Positions 7,596 to 15,746 of a DNA stretch of 26,526 bases are shown here, one piece after another. This DNA comes from DASYHS01 sp035998295 (GTDB lineage Bacteria; Pseudomonadota; Alphaproteobacteria; Azospirillales; Azospirillaceae). The DNA is taken from contig NZ_DASYHS010000048.1 in the NCBI RefSeq assembly GCF_035998295.1, positions 1 to 26,526 on the forward strand, in the 5' to 3' direction. Under the pieces are notes generated by a model. The model was not told where the DNA came from, did not search any database, and saw only the letters and a program-made list of their open reading frames with translations. How positions within the stretch are numbered: position 1 is the first letter of the stretch; every line of letters starts with the position of its first letter. Position numbers and translations under genes: made by a program.

Positions 7596-8585
7596 TCAGA
7601 GCATCGTCGCGATGACGCGGTCGGGCGGGGCATGCCCGTCGACGAAGGACTTGATGTTGACGATCACCTTCTCGCCCATGTCGATGCGGCCCTCGATGGT
7701 GGCCGAGCCCATGTGCGGCAGGAGCACCACGTTGTCTAGGGCGAGCAGCTTAGGGTTGATCGCGGGTTCGTGCTCGAACACGTCCAGCCCCGCGCCGGCC
7801 AGCTCGCCCTTCTCCAGCATGCGCGCGAGAGCCGTCTCGTCGATCACCTCGCCGCGCGAGGTGTTGACGACATAGGCATGGGAGCGCATCAGCTTGAGGC
7901 GGCGCGCGGACAGCAGATGGTACGTCGCGGGCGTGTGCGGGCAGTTGACCGAGACGACGTCCATGCGCGCCAGCATCTGGTCTAGGCTCTCCCAGTAGGT
8001 CGCCTCCAGCTCGGCCTCGATCTCGGGGTGGACGCGGCGACGGTTGTGGTAGTGGATCGACAGGCCGAAGCCCCGCGCGCGCCGTGCCAGCGCCTGGCCG
8101 ATGCGCCCCAGCCCGATGATGCCGAGCCGCTTGCCATAGATGCGGTGGCCGAGCATCGTCGTCGGCCCCCACCCCTTCCACTGGCCCGAGCGCACCAGGC
8201 GCTCGCCCTCCGCGAGGCGGCGGGAGACCGAGAGGATCAGCGCCATGGTCATGTCCGCCGTGTCCTCGGTCAGCACGCCCGGCGTGTTCGTGACGACGAT
8301 GCCGCGCTGGCGCGCCGTTTCCACGTCGATGTGGTCGACGCCCGTGCCGAAGGAGGCGATCATGCGCAGCTGCGGCCCCGCCTCGCGCAGGATCGCCGAG
8401 TCGATCCGGTCGGCGACGGTCGGCACCAGGATCTCGGCCGTGCGGACGGCCTCGACGAGGGCGGCCGCGTCCATCGGCTCGTCGTCGAGATTGAGGCGCG
8501 TATCGAACAGCTCCATCATGCGCGTCTCGACCACGTCGGGCAGCCTGCGCGTGACGATAACGAGCGGCTTCTTCCTTTCGGGCAT
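7596..8585 (-). CDS. D-2-hydroxyacid dehydrogenase (glyoxylate/hydroxypyruvate reductase type)
   Basis: A 329-residue NAD(P)-dependent oxidoreductase of the D-isomer-specific 2-hydroxyacid dehydrogenase family, interconverting 2-keto and D-2-hydroxy acids in the cytoplasm. The dinucleotide fold has GLGRIG (158-163). The segment HNRRR (180-184), at the place where an acidic residue would mark NAD use, suggests a preference for NADPH. The catalytic triad is present: Arg244 in NTSRGEVIDE, Glu273 in DVFEHEP, and His291 in LLPHMGSAT. The length is usual. The start ATG at 8585 has GGGGAGGAG upstream; the frame extends further but without family sequence. Glyoxylate or hydroxypyruvate is the likeliest substrate, but this is not provable from sequence. 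It is divergent from the SH3-domain gene. Confidence 0.9.
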   Translation of the reverse strand: MPERKKPLVIVTRRLPDVVETRMMELFDTRLNLDDEPMDAAALVEAVRTAEILVPTVADRIDSAILREAGPQLRMIASFGTGVDHIDVETARQRGIVVTNTPGVLTEDTADMTMALILSVSRRLAEGERLVRSGQWKGWGPTTMLGHRIYGKRLGIIGLGRIGQALARRARGFGLSIHYHNRRRVHPEIEAELEATYWESLDQMLARMDVVSVNCPHTPATYHLLSARRLKLMRSHAYVVNTSRGEVIDETALARMLEKGELAGAGLDVFEHEPAINPKLLALDNVVLLPHMGSATIEGRIDMGEKVIVNIKSFVDGHAPPDRVIATML

Positions 8586-8660
8586 GGCGGCCGTCTCCTC
8601 CCCGGATTTCCCCTTGCTGTACCAAGGCCGTGCGACGCTTGTCCAGGGGTGCGCCCGGGC

Positions 8661-8689
8661 TTCCGCCGAAACGCCGTCCGGCCTATAGT
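8661..8689 (+). promoter_or_regulatory. Possible promoter of the SH3-domain gene
   Basis: TATAGT (8684-8689), followed by CCGC, repeats the CTATAGTCCGC core seen at 765-775. A weak TTCCGC lies 17 bases upstream (8661-8666). The -10 element is about 43 bases before the ATG. The call rests mainly on the shared core. Confidence 0.3.
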
Positions 8690-8731
8690 CCGCGCCGACC
8701 ACCCCCCTGCCCCGATGGACGGCCGACCAGG

Positions 8732-9247
8732 ATGTTCCGTGCCAAGACCTTGCTGCTGCTTGCCTGCCTCCTGCCGGCCCTTCCCGCCGGCATCGCCGCC
8801 GCCCAGGCCCCCGCGGCCGGCGTCGCCCGCCCGACCGGCCTGCCGATCCCGCGCTTCGTGACGCTGCGCTCGGGAGAGGTCAACGTGCGCACGGGCCCGG
8901 GGACGCGCTACCCCGTCGAATGGGTGTTCGTGCGCAAGGACGTCCCGGTCGAGATCACGGCGGAGTTCGACACCTGGCGGCGAATCAGGGACTGGGAAGG
9001 TGCCGAGGGCTGGGTGCATCAGAGCATGCTGTCCGGCCGGCGCGCCATCGTCGTGACCGGCGACGTCCGAAGCCTGAGGCGGTCGCCCGAGCCCGCGGCT
9101 TCAGCCGTGGCCCGGCTGGAGCCCGGGGTCGTCGGCACGCTCCAGCGCTGCCGGGCCGACTGGTGCGAGGTCGAGGTGGAGGGCTACGAAGGCTGGCTCG
9201 CCCGCACCGAGTTCTGGGGCGTGTATCCCGAGGAGCAGCTGAACTGA
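8732..9247 (+). CDS. Secreted bacterial SH3-domain protein
   Basis: 171 residues. A signal peptide (MFRAK followed by LLLLACLLPALPAG, probable cut after AAA or AQA) is followed by two bacterial SH3 (SH3_4-like) repeats. The first is around residues 45-103, with the hallmark VNVRTGPGTRYP and EGWVHQSML. The second is around 107-163, with VRSLRRSPEP and EGWLARTEFWGVYP. Such proteins are exported to the periplasm, where SH3 repeats are thought to contact peptidoglycan or partner proteins; there is no catalytic domain. The length is typical of the small alphaproteobacterial family. The ATG at 8732 fits the signal peptide; upstream in-frame sequence is not protein-like. It converges on the DUF4157 gene with a 9-base gap. 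Confidence 0.85.
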   Translation: MFRAKTLLLLACLLPALPAGIAAAQAPAAGVARPTGLPIPRFVTLRSGEVNVRTGPGTRYPVEWVFVRKDVPVEITAEFDTWRRIRDWEGAEGWVHQSMLSGRRAIVVTGDVRSLRRSPEPAASAVARLEPGVVGTLQRCRADWCEVEVEGYEGWLARTEFWGVYPEEQLN

Positions 9248-9256
9248 GGCGGGAGC

Positions 9257-9853
9257 TCAGCCCGCCGGCCGGGTCGCCGCCAGCGAACCGAGACGGTCGG
9301 CCTCGGCCTCGAGATGGTGGTCCTGGACGACCGCGACGCCCTGGCCGAACGGATTGCGGACGCGCCCGGCCCGCTGCTGGACGACATGGGCGAGCTCGTG
9401 CCCGATCAGCTGCAGGCCGCGTGGCGTCTCGGGCTGGAACTGCCCGGGCGCGAAATGGAGGCTCGACCCGATCGTGAAGGCGACCGCGCCGATCGCCGAG
9501 GCGTGGGAGCCGACATGGACGCGCACGTCGGAGAAGTCCGTCTTGAAGAAGGATTCCATCCGCTGCCGCACGCCGTCGGGCAGCGGCCGGCCGCCGGCCG
9601 AAGGGATCGCCATGCCGTCGGGCAGCGACGACGCCCAGCCGCCCCCAGGCAGGTCCATGGCCCCCTTGGCCTGGACCGTCCGGCCCGGACCGGGGGCGGG
9701 CGGCGCATGGCGCACCCAGGTCGGGCGGCCCGCGAAGCTGCCTTGAAGCGTGCCGCTGCGGCCGTGCAGCCCCGTGGGCGGCACCCGCTGGGCGGCATGG
9801 GTCGGGCGAGGACCCGTCGAACGGCTCGTGCCGGCTGGCTGGCGCTGGGACAT
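9257..9853 (-). CDS. Stand-alone DUF4157 protein with HExxH metalloprotease-like motif
   Basis: 198 residues. The first ~90 are proline- and glycine-rich and look disordered, with no signal peptide. The DUF4157 domain covers about 92-187: LPDGVRQRMESFFKTDFSDV, VRVHVGSHASA, then LIGHELAHVVQQ with the zincin motif HELAH (152-156). A candidate third ligand lies in LEAEADRLG (182-188). DUF4157 domains often sit at the N-terminus of long polymorphic or contractile-injection-system effectors; here nothing follows the domain. It starts 57 bases after the stop of the FhuF-like gene on the same strand, so read-through from the iron operon is possible, but no injection-system or immunity gene is in the window. 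The role is unknown. It could be a small protease or an effector remnant. Confidence 0.82.
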   Translation of the reverse strand: MSQRQPAGTSRSTGPRPTHAAQRVPPTGLHGRSGTLQGSFAGRPTWVRHAPPAPGPGRTVQAKGAMDLPGGGWASSLPDGMAIPSAGGRPLPDGVRQRMESFFKTDFSDVRVHVGSHASAIGAVAFTIGSSLHFAPGQFQPETPRGLQLIGHELAHVVQQRAGRVRNPFGQGVAVVQDHHLEAEADRLGSLAATRPAG

Positions 9854-9910
9854 GGTCGTGCGATCCGCAAACCCCTGACCGCGGCATCATGCCTCGCCGC
9901 CCCGGAAGGT

Positions 9911-10711
9911 TCAAGCCTCTCTCGCGCGCTGCGCGAGGAAGTCACGGTAGAGGGCTACCCGCCCATCCAGGTCGAGGCGCGGGCAACTGAGGCACAAGGT
10001 CTGGCCGAGGCGGTCGCGCAGGCAGCAGACCCGGCGGACATGGGCGACCTCCGGCAGGCCCGGAATGCCGACCGGTATGGTGCGTACGGGGTCGAGCAGG
10101 GGGTTGCGGCCGTCGAACCACGGCACCTCCGGCCGCCCCAGGACCGCCTCGGCATGGCGGGCGGCGGCCCCGGCAAGCTCCGGGCGCCCGGCCAGCGTGC
10201 GGTAGGCGAAGGCGAGCAGGCCGCCGAGGTTGGACCAGGCGACGCGCGGGCTGAGGCCGCTCGCCTCTCGGACCGCCGCGACGACGCGCGCCGCGTGCCG
10301 GCCGAGCAGGGCGCCGTAGAACGGGGCGAGGTCGGCCGGGTCCCGCTGCTCCCCGCGGACCGCGGCGCCGGTGCGCAGATGGACGGCGACGGGCTCGCCG
10401 CCCTCGGTCCGTACCCAGAGGTCGGACGGGGCGGCCGTGATCACCACGCCCGCGAAGACCGGCGCCAGCAAGGGCGGCAGAACCGTCCGGAAATACGCCT
10501 TGGTCCAATCCGAACCGACGGCCCGCGGGTCGCCGCCCGGCCAGCGCGCACCGTAGGTGGCGAGCGCGGCCGCCAAACCCTCGCCGAGCAGGGCGTCGCC
10601 TGCCACGCAGCCCTCCGGCGCGCGGGACGCGATGCCGATCGGATCGACGCCCAGCCCGCGTACGAGCGCGTCCGCGGACCGCAGGAGTACGGAGGATCGG
10701 TCGGGCATCAT
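9911..10711 (-). CDS. fhuF: FhuF-like ferric siderophore reductase ([2Fe-2S])
   Basis: A 266-residue cytoplasmic protein expected to reduce the imported ferric hydroxamate so that iron is released. The diagnostic feature is the C-terminal cysteine cluster CCLRDRLGQTLCLSC (Cys229, Cys230, Cys240, Cys243), the [2Fe-2S] site of the FhuF family. The spacing between the pair and the third cysteine is nine residues, one fewer than I recall for E. coli FhuF. The rest shows the usual weak FhuF similarity (WTKAYFRTVLPPLLAPVFAG; WSNLGGLLAFAYRTL). The first of two adjacent ATG codons overlaps the permease stop as ATGA, so translation is probably coupled. It is the last gene of the siderophore operon. 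Its presence suggests recycling of intact siderophore rather than hydrolysis. Confidence 0.87.
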   Translation of the reverse strand: MMPDRSSVLLRSADALVRGLGVDPIGIASRAPEGCVAGDALLGEGLAAALATYGARWPGGDPRAVGSDWTKAYFRTVLPPLLAPVFAGVVITAAPSDLWVRTEGGEPVAVHLRTGAAVRGEQRDPADLAPFYGALLGRHAARVVAAVREASGLSPRVAWSNLGGLLAFAYRTLAGRPELAGAAARHAEAVLGRPEVPWFDGRNPLLDPVRTIPVGIPGLPEVAHVRRVCCLRDRLGQTLCLSCPRLDLDGRVALYRDFLAQRAREA

Positions 10712-12726
10712 CGGCTCCGGGGGCCGGCGCGGTTGACCGCGCGCAGGATCAGCAGGAAATACGGGGCGCCGAGCAGCGCCGTCACCAGCCCCGCCGGCAG
10801 CTCGCGCGGGGCCAGCGCGACCCGGCCGATCAGGTCCGCGGCTCCCAGCAGCAGGGCACCGAGCAGGGCGGCCACCAGCAGGCGCCAGCGATAGCCGCCG
10901 CGGCACAGCATCGCCGCCGCATGGGGAGCGACGAGCCCGACGAAGGCGATCGTGCCGGTCACCGCTACCGCCGACGCGGCCAGCGCGGTCGCGACCGCCA
11001 GCAGGAGCACGCGCGCGCGCGCGGCCGGCAGGCCGAGCGAGCGGGCCGCGTCGTCGCCGAGCCCCAGGAGGTCGAGCCACCGTCCCAGCAGCAGGGCGGC
11101 CGGCAGCAGCAGGACGGCCCAGGGCAGCAGGAACTCCAGCGCCGGCCAGCTCCGGCCGTAGGTCGACCCGACGAGCCAGACCAGCGCCTGAGCCACCTGG
11201 AGCCCCGCCTCGGCGACCGCGAAGCTGCTCGCGGCCGCGCAGAAGGCGCCGACGCCGATACCCGTCAGGGCCAGTGTTTCCGGCGAGGCGACGCCGCGGC
11301 CGGCCAGCAGCAGGACCAGCGCCAACACCCCGGCCCCGCCGGCGAGCGCGGCCGCCTGCATCGCGCCCAGCGAAAGTCCCGGCACGATCAGCAGCGCCGC
11401 CAGGGCGGCCAGCCCCGCCCCCTGGCTGACGCCCATCAGGTCCGGGCTCGCGAGCGGATTGCGGGTGACACCCTGGAAGATCGTGCCGCTCGCCGCCAGC
11501 ATGGCCCCGGCCAGCATCGCGACCAGCAGGCGCGGCAGCCGGAGATCGACCAGCGCCAGCGGCCCGGCCGCCTCGCCCCACAGCCAGCCCAGCGACAGGC
11601 CCGAGGCGCCGGCCGACACGCCGAGCACGCCGACGACGGCCAACCCCGCCACGGCGGCCGCGGCGGCCGGCGCCGGCGGCAGGCCGAGCGGCCGCAGCAC
11701 GGTCCCGTGCCGGCGCGAGGACGGCATGGACGCGGAGCGCCGATGGAGCAGGAAGACCAGCAGGGGCGCGCCGACGGCCGCCGCCGCGATGCCGGCCGGC
11801 AACGCCTCCCCGCCGAATGTGCGGGCGAGCAGGTCGGCCGCGAGCAGCAGCACGGCTCCCCACAGCGCCGACAGCGGGATCAGCACGGCGTGCCGGCGGA
11901 TACCGATCAGGCGCAGCAGGTTGGGGGCGACCAGCCCGACGAAGCCGATCGGCCCGGCCAGGCAGACCGCCGCCGCCGCCAGCAGGATCGCGAGCGCGGC
12001 CGCCCCGGCCCGCAGCCCGGCCACGTTCTGGCCGAGGGAGCGGGCCGCATCCTCGCCGAGTGCCGTCAGGTCGAGGGCGCGGGCGAGCGGCAGCGCGAGC
12101 AGGATGCCGAGCGCCACGCGGGGCAGCGCCTCGGCGGGACCGGCCCAGTCCGGCTGGGCGAGCGAGCCCGCCCCCCAGATGAACAGGCCTGCGGCCGCGG
12201 TCTCGTGGAACAGGGTGATCGCGCCGGCCAGCGCGCCGAGCGCCAGCGACAGCGTCACCCCCGCGAGCGCCAGGCCGACGGGACTGGCACGCATGCCGCC
12301 CGCGACGGCATAGGCCGCCAGGCCCGCCGCGGTGCCGCCCAGGAAAGCCGCGAGCAGCGGCGGCACGCCGGAGGCCGGCAGGAACACCAGCAGGATCACC
12401 AGCGCCAGATGCGCGCCCGCCGTCACGCCCAGTATGCCCGGCGAGGCGAGCGGGTTGCGGGTCACGGACTGGAACAGCGCCCCCGAGACCGCGAGCGCCG
12501 CGCCGGCCAGCACGCCCGCCGCGACGCGCGGCAGGCGCAGGTGCAGGACCAGGGCGCGCAGCAGCTCCGGGTCGTCGCCCGCCCCGTCGCCGGGAAGGGC
12601 CAGCGCGGCGGCGAGCAGCACCAGGAGCAACATGCCGCCCGCGGCGGCGCTTGCTGCGACCAGCGGGCGGGAGCCGGGCCGCGCCGCGCCGCGCCGGGAA
12701 CCGCGCACGAGGTCCCCGGCCGTCAC
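10708..12726 (-). CDS. fhuB: Fused FhuB-like siderophore ABC permease
   Basis: A 672-residue inner-membrane permease made of two homologous FecCD/BtuC-type halves (about 1-335 and 340-672), as in E. coli FhuB (660 residues). Each half has the LHLRLPR/LVDLRLPR plus ASGTIFQ-type entry segment, an NPLASP motif, and a late GFVGLVAPN or AFVGLVAPH segment that contacts the ATPase. The one polypeptide thus provides both membrane halves, so no second permease gene is needed. It carries ferric hydroxamate from the FhuD-like protein into the cytoplasm. The start is GTG at 12726, overlapping the ATPase stop as GTGA. The frame runs open further upstream, but that part is the antisense-of-frame shadow of the ATPase gene. 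It overlaps the FhuF-like gene by ATGA. Confidence 0.93.
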   Translation of the reverse strand: MTAGDLVRGSRRGAARPGSRPLVAASAAAGGMLLLVLLAAALALPGDGAGDDPELLRALVLHLRLPRVAAGVLAGAALAVSGALFQSVTRNPLASPGILGVTAGAHLALVILLVFLPASGVPPLLAAFLGGTAAGLAAYAVAGGMRASPVGLALAGVTLSLALGALAGAITLFHETAAAGLFIWGAGSLAQPDWAGPAEALPRVALGILLALPLARALDLTALGEDAARSLGQNVAGLRAGAAALAILLAAAAVCLAGPIGFVGLVAPNLLRLIGIRRHAVLIPLSALWGAVLLLAADLLARTFGGEALPAGIAAAAVGAPLLVFLLHRRSASMPSSRRHGTVLRPLGLPPAPAAAAAVAGLAVVGVLGVSAGASGLSLGWLWGEAAGPLALVDLRLPRLLVAMLAGAMLAASGTIFQGVTRNPLASPDLMGVSQGAGLAALAALLIVPGLSLGAMQAAALAGGAGVLALVLLLAGRGVASPETLALTGIGVGAFCAAASSFAVAEAGLQVAQALVWLVGSTYGRSWPALEFLLPWAVLLLPAALLLGRWLDLLGLGDDAARSLGLPAARARVLLLAVATALAASAVAVTGTIAFVGLVAPHAAAMLCRGGYRWRLLVAALLGALLLGAADLIGRVALAPRELPAGLVTALLGAPYFLLILRAVNRAGPRSR

Positions 12727-13556
12727 GGCGCACCCGAAGCGCCGGGGGCGCTCCAGCTCGGCAGGCACATGGGCATCCCGGTCACGGGATGGGGCACCAT
12801 CACCGTGTCCAGGCCGAACACGGCGGCGACGCGGCCCGGCGTCACCACCTCGCCGGGCGCCCCCTCGGCATGGATGCGGCCGTCCTTCAGGAGAACCATG
12901 CGGTCGCTGTAGGCCGCCGCCTGGTTCAGGTCGTGCAGCACCCAGGCCAGCGTCAGGCGGAGCCGCCGGTTGAGCCCTCGCAGCAGTTCCAGCACCTCGA
13001 CCTGATGGCGCATGTCGAGATACGTCGTCGGCTCGTCGAGCAGCAGCACGTCGGTGCGCTGGGCGAGCGCCATCGCGATCCAGGCCCGCTGGCGCTCGCC
13101 GCCGGACAGCGTCTCGACGGTGCGGTCGCGGTGGCCCGGCAGGCCGGTCGCGTCCACCGCCCAGGCCATCGCGGAGCGGTCCTCGGCCGAGAATCCGTCG
13201 AACAGGCCGCGATGGGGATTCCGGCCGAAGCCGACCAGGTCCCAGACCGTGGCGCCGGAGGGGATCTCCGGCGTCTGGGGCAGCAGCGCCACGCGCCGCG
13301 CGAAGCTGCGCCGGCCGAGCCGGCGGGCGTCGGCGCCGTCCAGCAGCACCTCGCCCGAGCTGGGCTCGATCAGGCGGGCCAGCAGGCGCAGCAGGGTGCT
13401 CTTGCCCGATCCGTTCGGCCCCGCGAGCGCCGTGACGCTTCCGGGCGGGAACGCCAGGTGGACGCCGCCGTCCCCCCCGACGATCGTCCGGCCGCCGGCC
13501 GAGAAGACGAGGCGGCGTCCTTCGAGCACCGCCCCGCCCCCGCTGTTCCGCACCAT
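12723..13556 (-). CDS. fhuC: FhuC/FepC-like siderophore ABC transporter ATPase
   Basis: A 277-residue ATPase powering the FhuB-like permease. All motifs are intact: Walker A GPNGSGKST (46-54), Q-loop Gln94, ABC signature LSGGERQR (150-157), Walker B VLLLDEP (170-176), and the switch histidine in VLHDLNQ (His208). Length and motif wording are those of the iron-siderophore/B12 ATPase family. The start ATG at 13556 lies 11 bases after the receptor stop; the Shine-Dalgarno region is weak, which may mean coupling to receptor translation. It ends with a GTGA overlap with the permease. It is transcribed within the eight-gene siderophore operon. Confidence 0.94.
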   Translation of the reverse strand: MVRNSGGGAVLEGRRLVFSAGGRTIVGGDGGVHLAFPPGSVTALAGPNGSGKSTLLRLLARLIEPSSGEVLLDGADARRLGRRSFARRVALLPQTPEIPSGATVWDLVGFGRNPHRGLFDGFSAEDRSAMAWAVDATGLPGHRDRTVETLSGGERQRAWIAMALAQRTDVLLLDEPTTYLDMRHQVEVLELLRGLNRRLRLTLAWVLHDLNQAAAYSDRMVLLKDGRIHAEGAPGEVVTPGRVAAVFGLDTVMVPHPVTGMPMCLPSWSAPGASGAP

Positions 13557-13567
13557 GCCGGCGCCCG

Positions 13568-15721
13568 TCAGTAGCGGATCGCGTAGCGGATCGATGCGCG
13601 GGCACCGCGCGCCGCCGCGTAGGCGTACTGGATGTTGGAGGCCTGCCCGACCGGCGTGATGTACTGCCGGTTCAGCAGGTTCTCGATGCCGAGCTTCAGC
13701 GTGCCGGGGCCGGCGTCCAGCTCCGAGATCAGGTCGAGCGTCACGAAGCCGTTCACCTCTCCCTCGAAGGCGCGGGTGCCGTCGAAGCGGTCGCGGTCGG
13801 CGACGGCCAGGAGCTGGAGCCGGTTGCGCCATTCCGGGAACGGGTTGTACTCGCCGAACAGGGTCAGCTTGGCCGGCGCGATGCGCGTGCCGTCCAGGTA
13901 GCGGTCGAGCTCGCCGTCGGCGTTCGTGTCGGTCTCGCCCTCGTACCAGGTGAAGGTGCCGCCGGCGGCCCACAGCGCCGAGGGCCGGTAGGCGAAGGTG
14001 GTCTCGACGCCGTAGATCTCCTCCTTCTGGCGCAGCAGATCGAAGTTCGGCGGGCCGGCATAGGTGCTGCCGAGGTCGGAGGTGCTGAAGAACAGGGTCA
14101 CCGATCCTTCGGCCGCGCCCCAGTCGCCGCGCAGCCCGATCTCGTAGTTGTCGACGACCTGCGCCTCGGGATTGATCACGTCGATCGAGGGCGCGTTGGT
14201 CGCGCGCAGCAGCCGGCCGATATCGGCGACCGAGAAGCCCTGGCTGAAGCCGGCGAAGACGTCCATGTCGTCGGTCAGCGTATAGACGGCGCCGAGGTTG
14301 TAGACGGCCTGCTGGTAGCGCAGCTGCCCGCCCTGGACCGTCGTGTAGGGCACCAGCACGCCGCCGGCCACGCGGGTGTTGGTGAAGGTCGGGATGTCGA
14401 GCTTCATCGTCTCGTAGCGCACGCCGCCGCGCAGCAGCAGCCGCTCGCCGACCGGCACCTCGAGCTGCAGGAAGGGGGCGATGCTGGTCTGCTCGATGTC
14501 CGGGACATAGCTCGTGCCGGCCGGCAGCGGCACGGCGGTGGAGAGCAGGGGCTGGCCGGTCTCGTCGGACAGGTAGTCGGCGCCCCAGGTGACGGTGGCG
14601 CCCCCGAGGCTGGGCAGTGGCGTCTCGACCGCCGCGCGCAGGCCCAGCTTCTTCGAGGTGATCGAGGACTGGTACCGGTTCGGCAGGTAGTAGGCGTTCA
14701 CCGTCTCGTAGTCCTGGTAGTAGGCCTGGAGCGTAACGTCGCTGCCGAGCACGTCCTGGATCGAATGCTCGAGGTTGAGGACGAGGTTCTCGGTCCCGGT
14801 GTTCTCGCCGGGCGGGCTGCCCGGAATGGCCCGCACCTTGCCCGTCGGCCGGCCGAAGGCATTGGTGAGGTCGGTCGAATAGTCGGTGTCCTGCTCCTGG
14901 TCGTAGTAGAGCGCGCTCAGCTGCAGGCGCTGGTCGTCGGTCAGGCGCAGGCCGACCTTGCCGTGCAGGTTGCGCACCGTGCTGTCGGAGAGACCGGTCT
15001 GCTGGTAGGGATCGGGCGGGATGCGGTCGCCGTCGGCATCGAAGTAGCTGCCGATCTTCTCCCCCGAGGCGGTGAGGGAGTAGTCCAGCCGCCCGGCGGC
15101 CCCGCTGACGTTCTGCACGAACTCGCCGCCCAGGCTGTCGGCGGGATGGGAAAGCGACAGGTCGAGGCCCAGCTCCGTCTTGAAGTTCGGCCCGCCGCCC
15201 TCGGCCGCCCGGGTGATGATGTTGATGGTGCCGCCCGTGGCTCCGTAGCCGTAGGTCGCGGCCGAGCCGCGGATCACCTCGATCCGCTCGATCGCGGACA
15301 GATCGATCGTGTTGAGGTCGCGCGAGGCGCTGCGCAGCGGCGTCGACTGGGGGACCCCGTCGATCAGGACCAGGAAGTCGCGCCCGCGCATCTGCTGGCC
15401 GATATTGCTGGCGGACTGCGTCGACAGGCCGAAGCCCGGCACGAACTGGCCGAGCAGGTCGCCGAGCCCCTGCGAGACGACGGCCTGGCGATCGATCTCA
15501 TCGCGCTCGATGATGGTGACCGAGCCCGGGATCGCCGAGATCGGCCGCCCGCCCCCGCCGCGCGTGGCGGTCACCGTGATGGCGTCGAGGCTGGTGGCTC
15601 CCGTCGTGGCATCCGACGTGGCACCCGACTGCGCGGCCGCGGGAACGGCCCAGGCGCCGAGCACCGCCGCGAGCAGGCTCGCGGTCACGACGCGGGAGGG
15701 ATCGAAGGCGATAGGCGTCAT
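13568..15721 (-). CDS. TonB-dependent outer-membrane siderophore receptor (IutA position)
   Basis: A 717-residue receptor. A signal peptide (about 1-30, ending VPAAAQ) is followed closely by a TonB box DAITVTA (46-52), a plug domain (about 60-175, with SVTIIERDEI and the IERIEVIRGSAATYGYGATGG signature region), and a 22-strand barrel ending in the C-terminal aromatic SIRYAIRY. No N-terminal signalling (STN) domain is present, so it does not itself drive an anti-sigma relay. It imports the ferric siderophore through the outer membrane using TonB energy. It occupies the place of iutA after iucD, separated only by the FhuD-like gene (25-base gap, GAGAAA before the ATG). Function as the receptor of the siderophore made here is inferred from position; overall it resembles generic siderophore receptors. 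Confidence 0.92.
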   Translation of the reverse strand: MTPIAFDPSRVVTASLLAAVLGAWAVPAAAQSGATSDATTGATSLDAITVTATRGGGGRPISAIPGSVTIIERDEIDRQAVVSQGLGDLLGQFVPGFGLSTQSASNIGQQMRGRDFLVLIDGVPQSTPLRSASRDLNTIDLSAIERIEVIRGSAATYGYGATGGTINIITRAAEGGGPNFKTELGLDLSLSHPADSLGGEFVQNVSGAAGRLDYSLTASGEKIGSYFDADGDRIPPDPYQQTGLSDSTVRNLHGKVGLRLTDDQRLQLSALYYDQEQDTDYSTDLTNAFGRPTGKVRAIPGSPPGENTGTENLVLNLEHSIQDVLGSDVTLQAYYQDYETVNAYYLPNRYQSSITSKKLGLRAAVETPLPSLGGATVTWGADYLSDETGQPLLSTAVPLPAGTSYVPDIEQTSIAPFLQLEVPVGERLLLRGGVRYETMKLDIPTFTNTRVAGGVLVPYTTVQGGQLRYQQAVYNLGAVYTLTDDMDVFAGFSQGFSVADIGRLLRATNAPSIDVINPEAQVVDNYEIGLRGDWGAAEGSVTLFFSTSDLGSTYAGPPNFDLLRQKEEIYGVETTFAYRPSALWAAGGTFTWYEGETDTNADGELDRYLDGTRIAPAKLTLFGEYNPFPEWRNRLQLLAVADRDRFDGTRAFEGEVNGFVTLDLISELDAGPGTLKLGIENLLNRQYITPVGQASNIQYAYAAARGARASIRYAIRY

Positions 15722-15746
15722 CGTCGTTTCTCGATTTTTCGTAGTG

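Noticed and set aside
10921..12912. Plus-strand open frame of about 660 codons opposite the permease gene
   Set aside because: It consists of Arg/Gln/Gly/Asp-rich low-complexity sequence and is explained by third-position GC bias opposite a real membrane protein gene.
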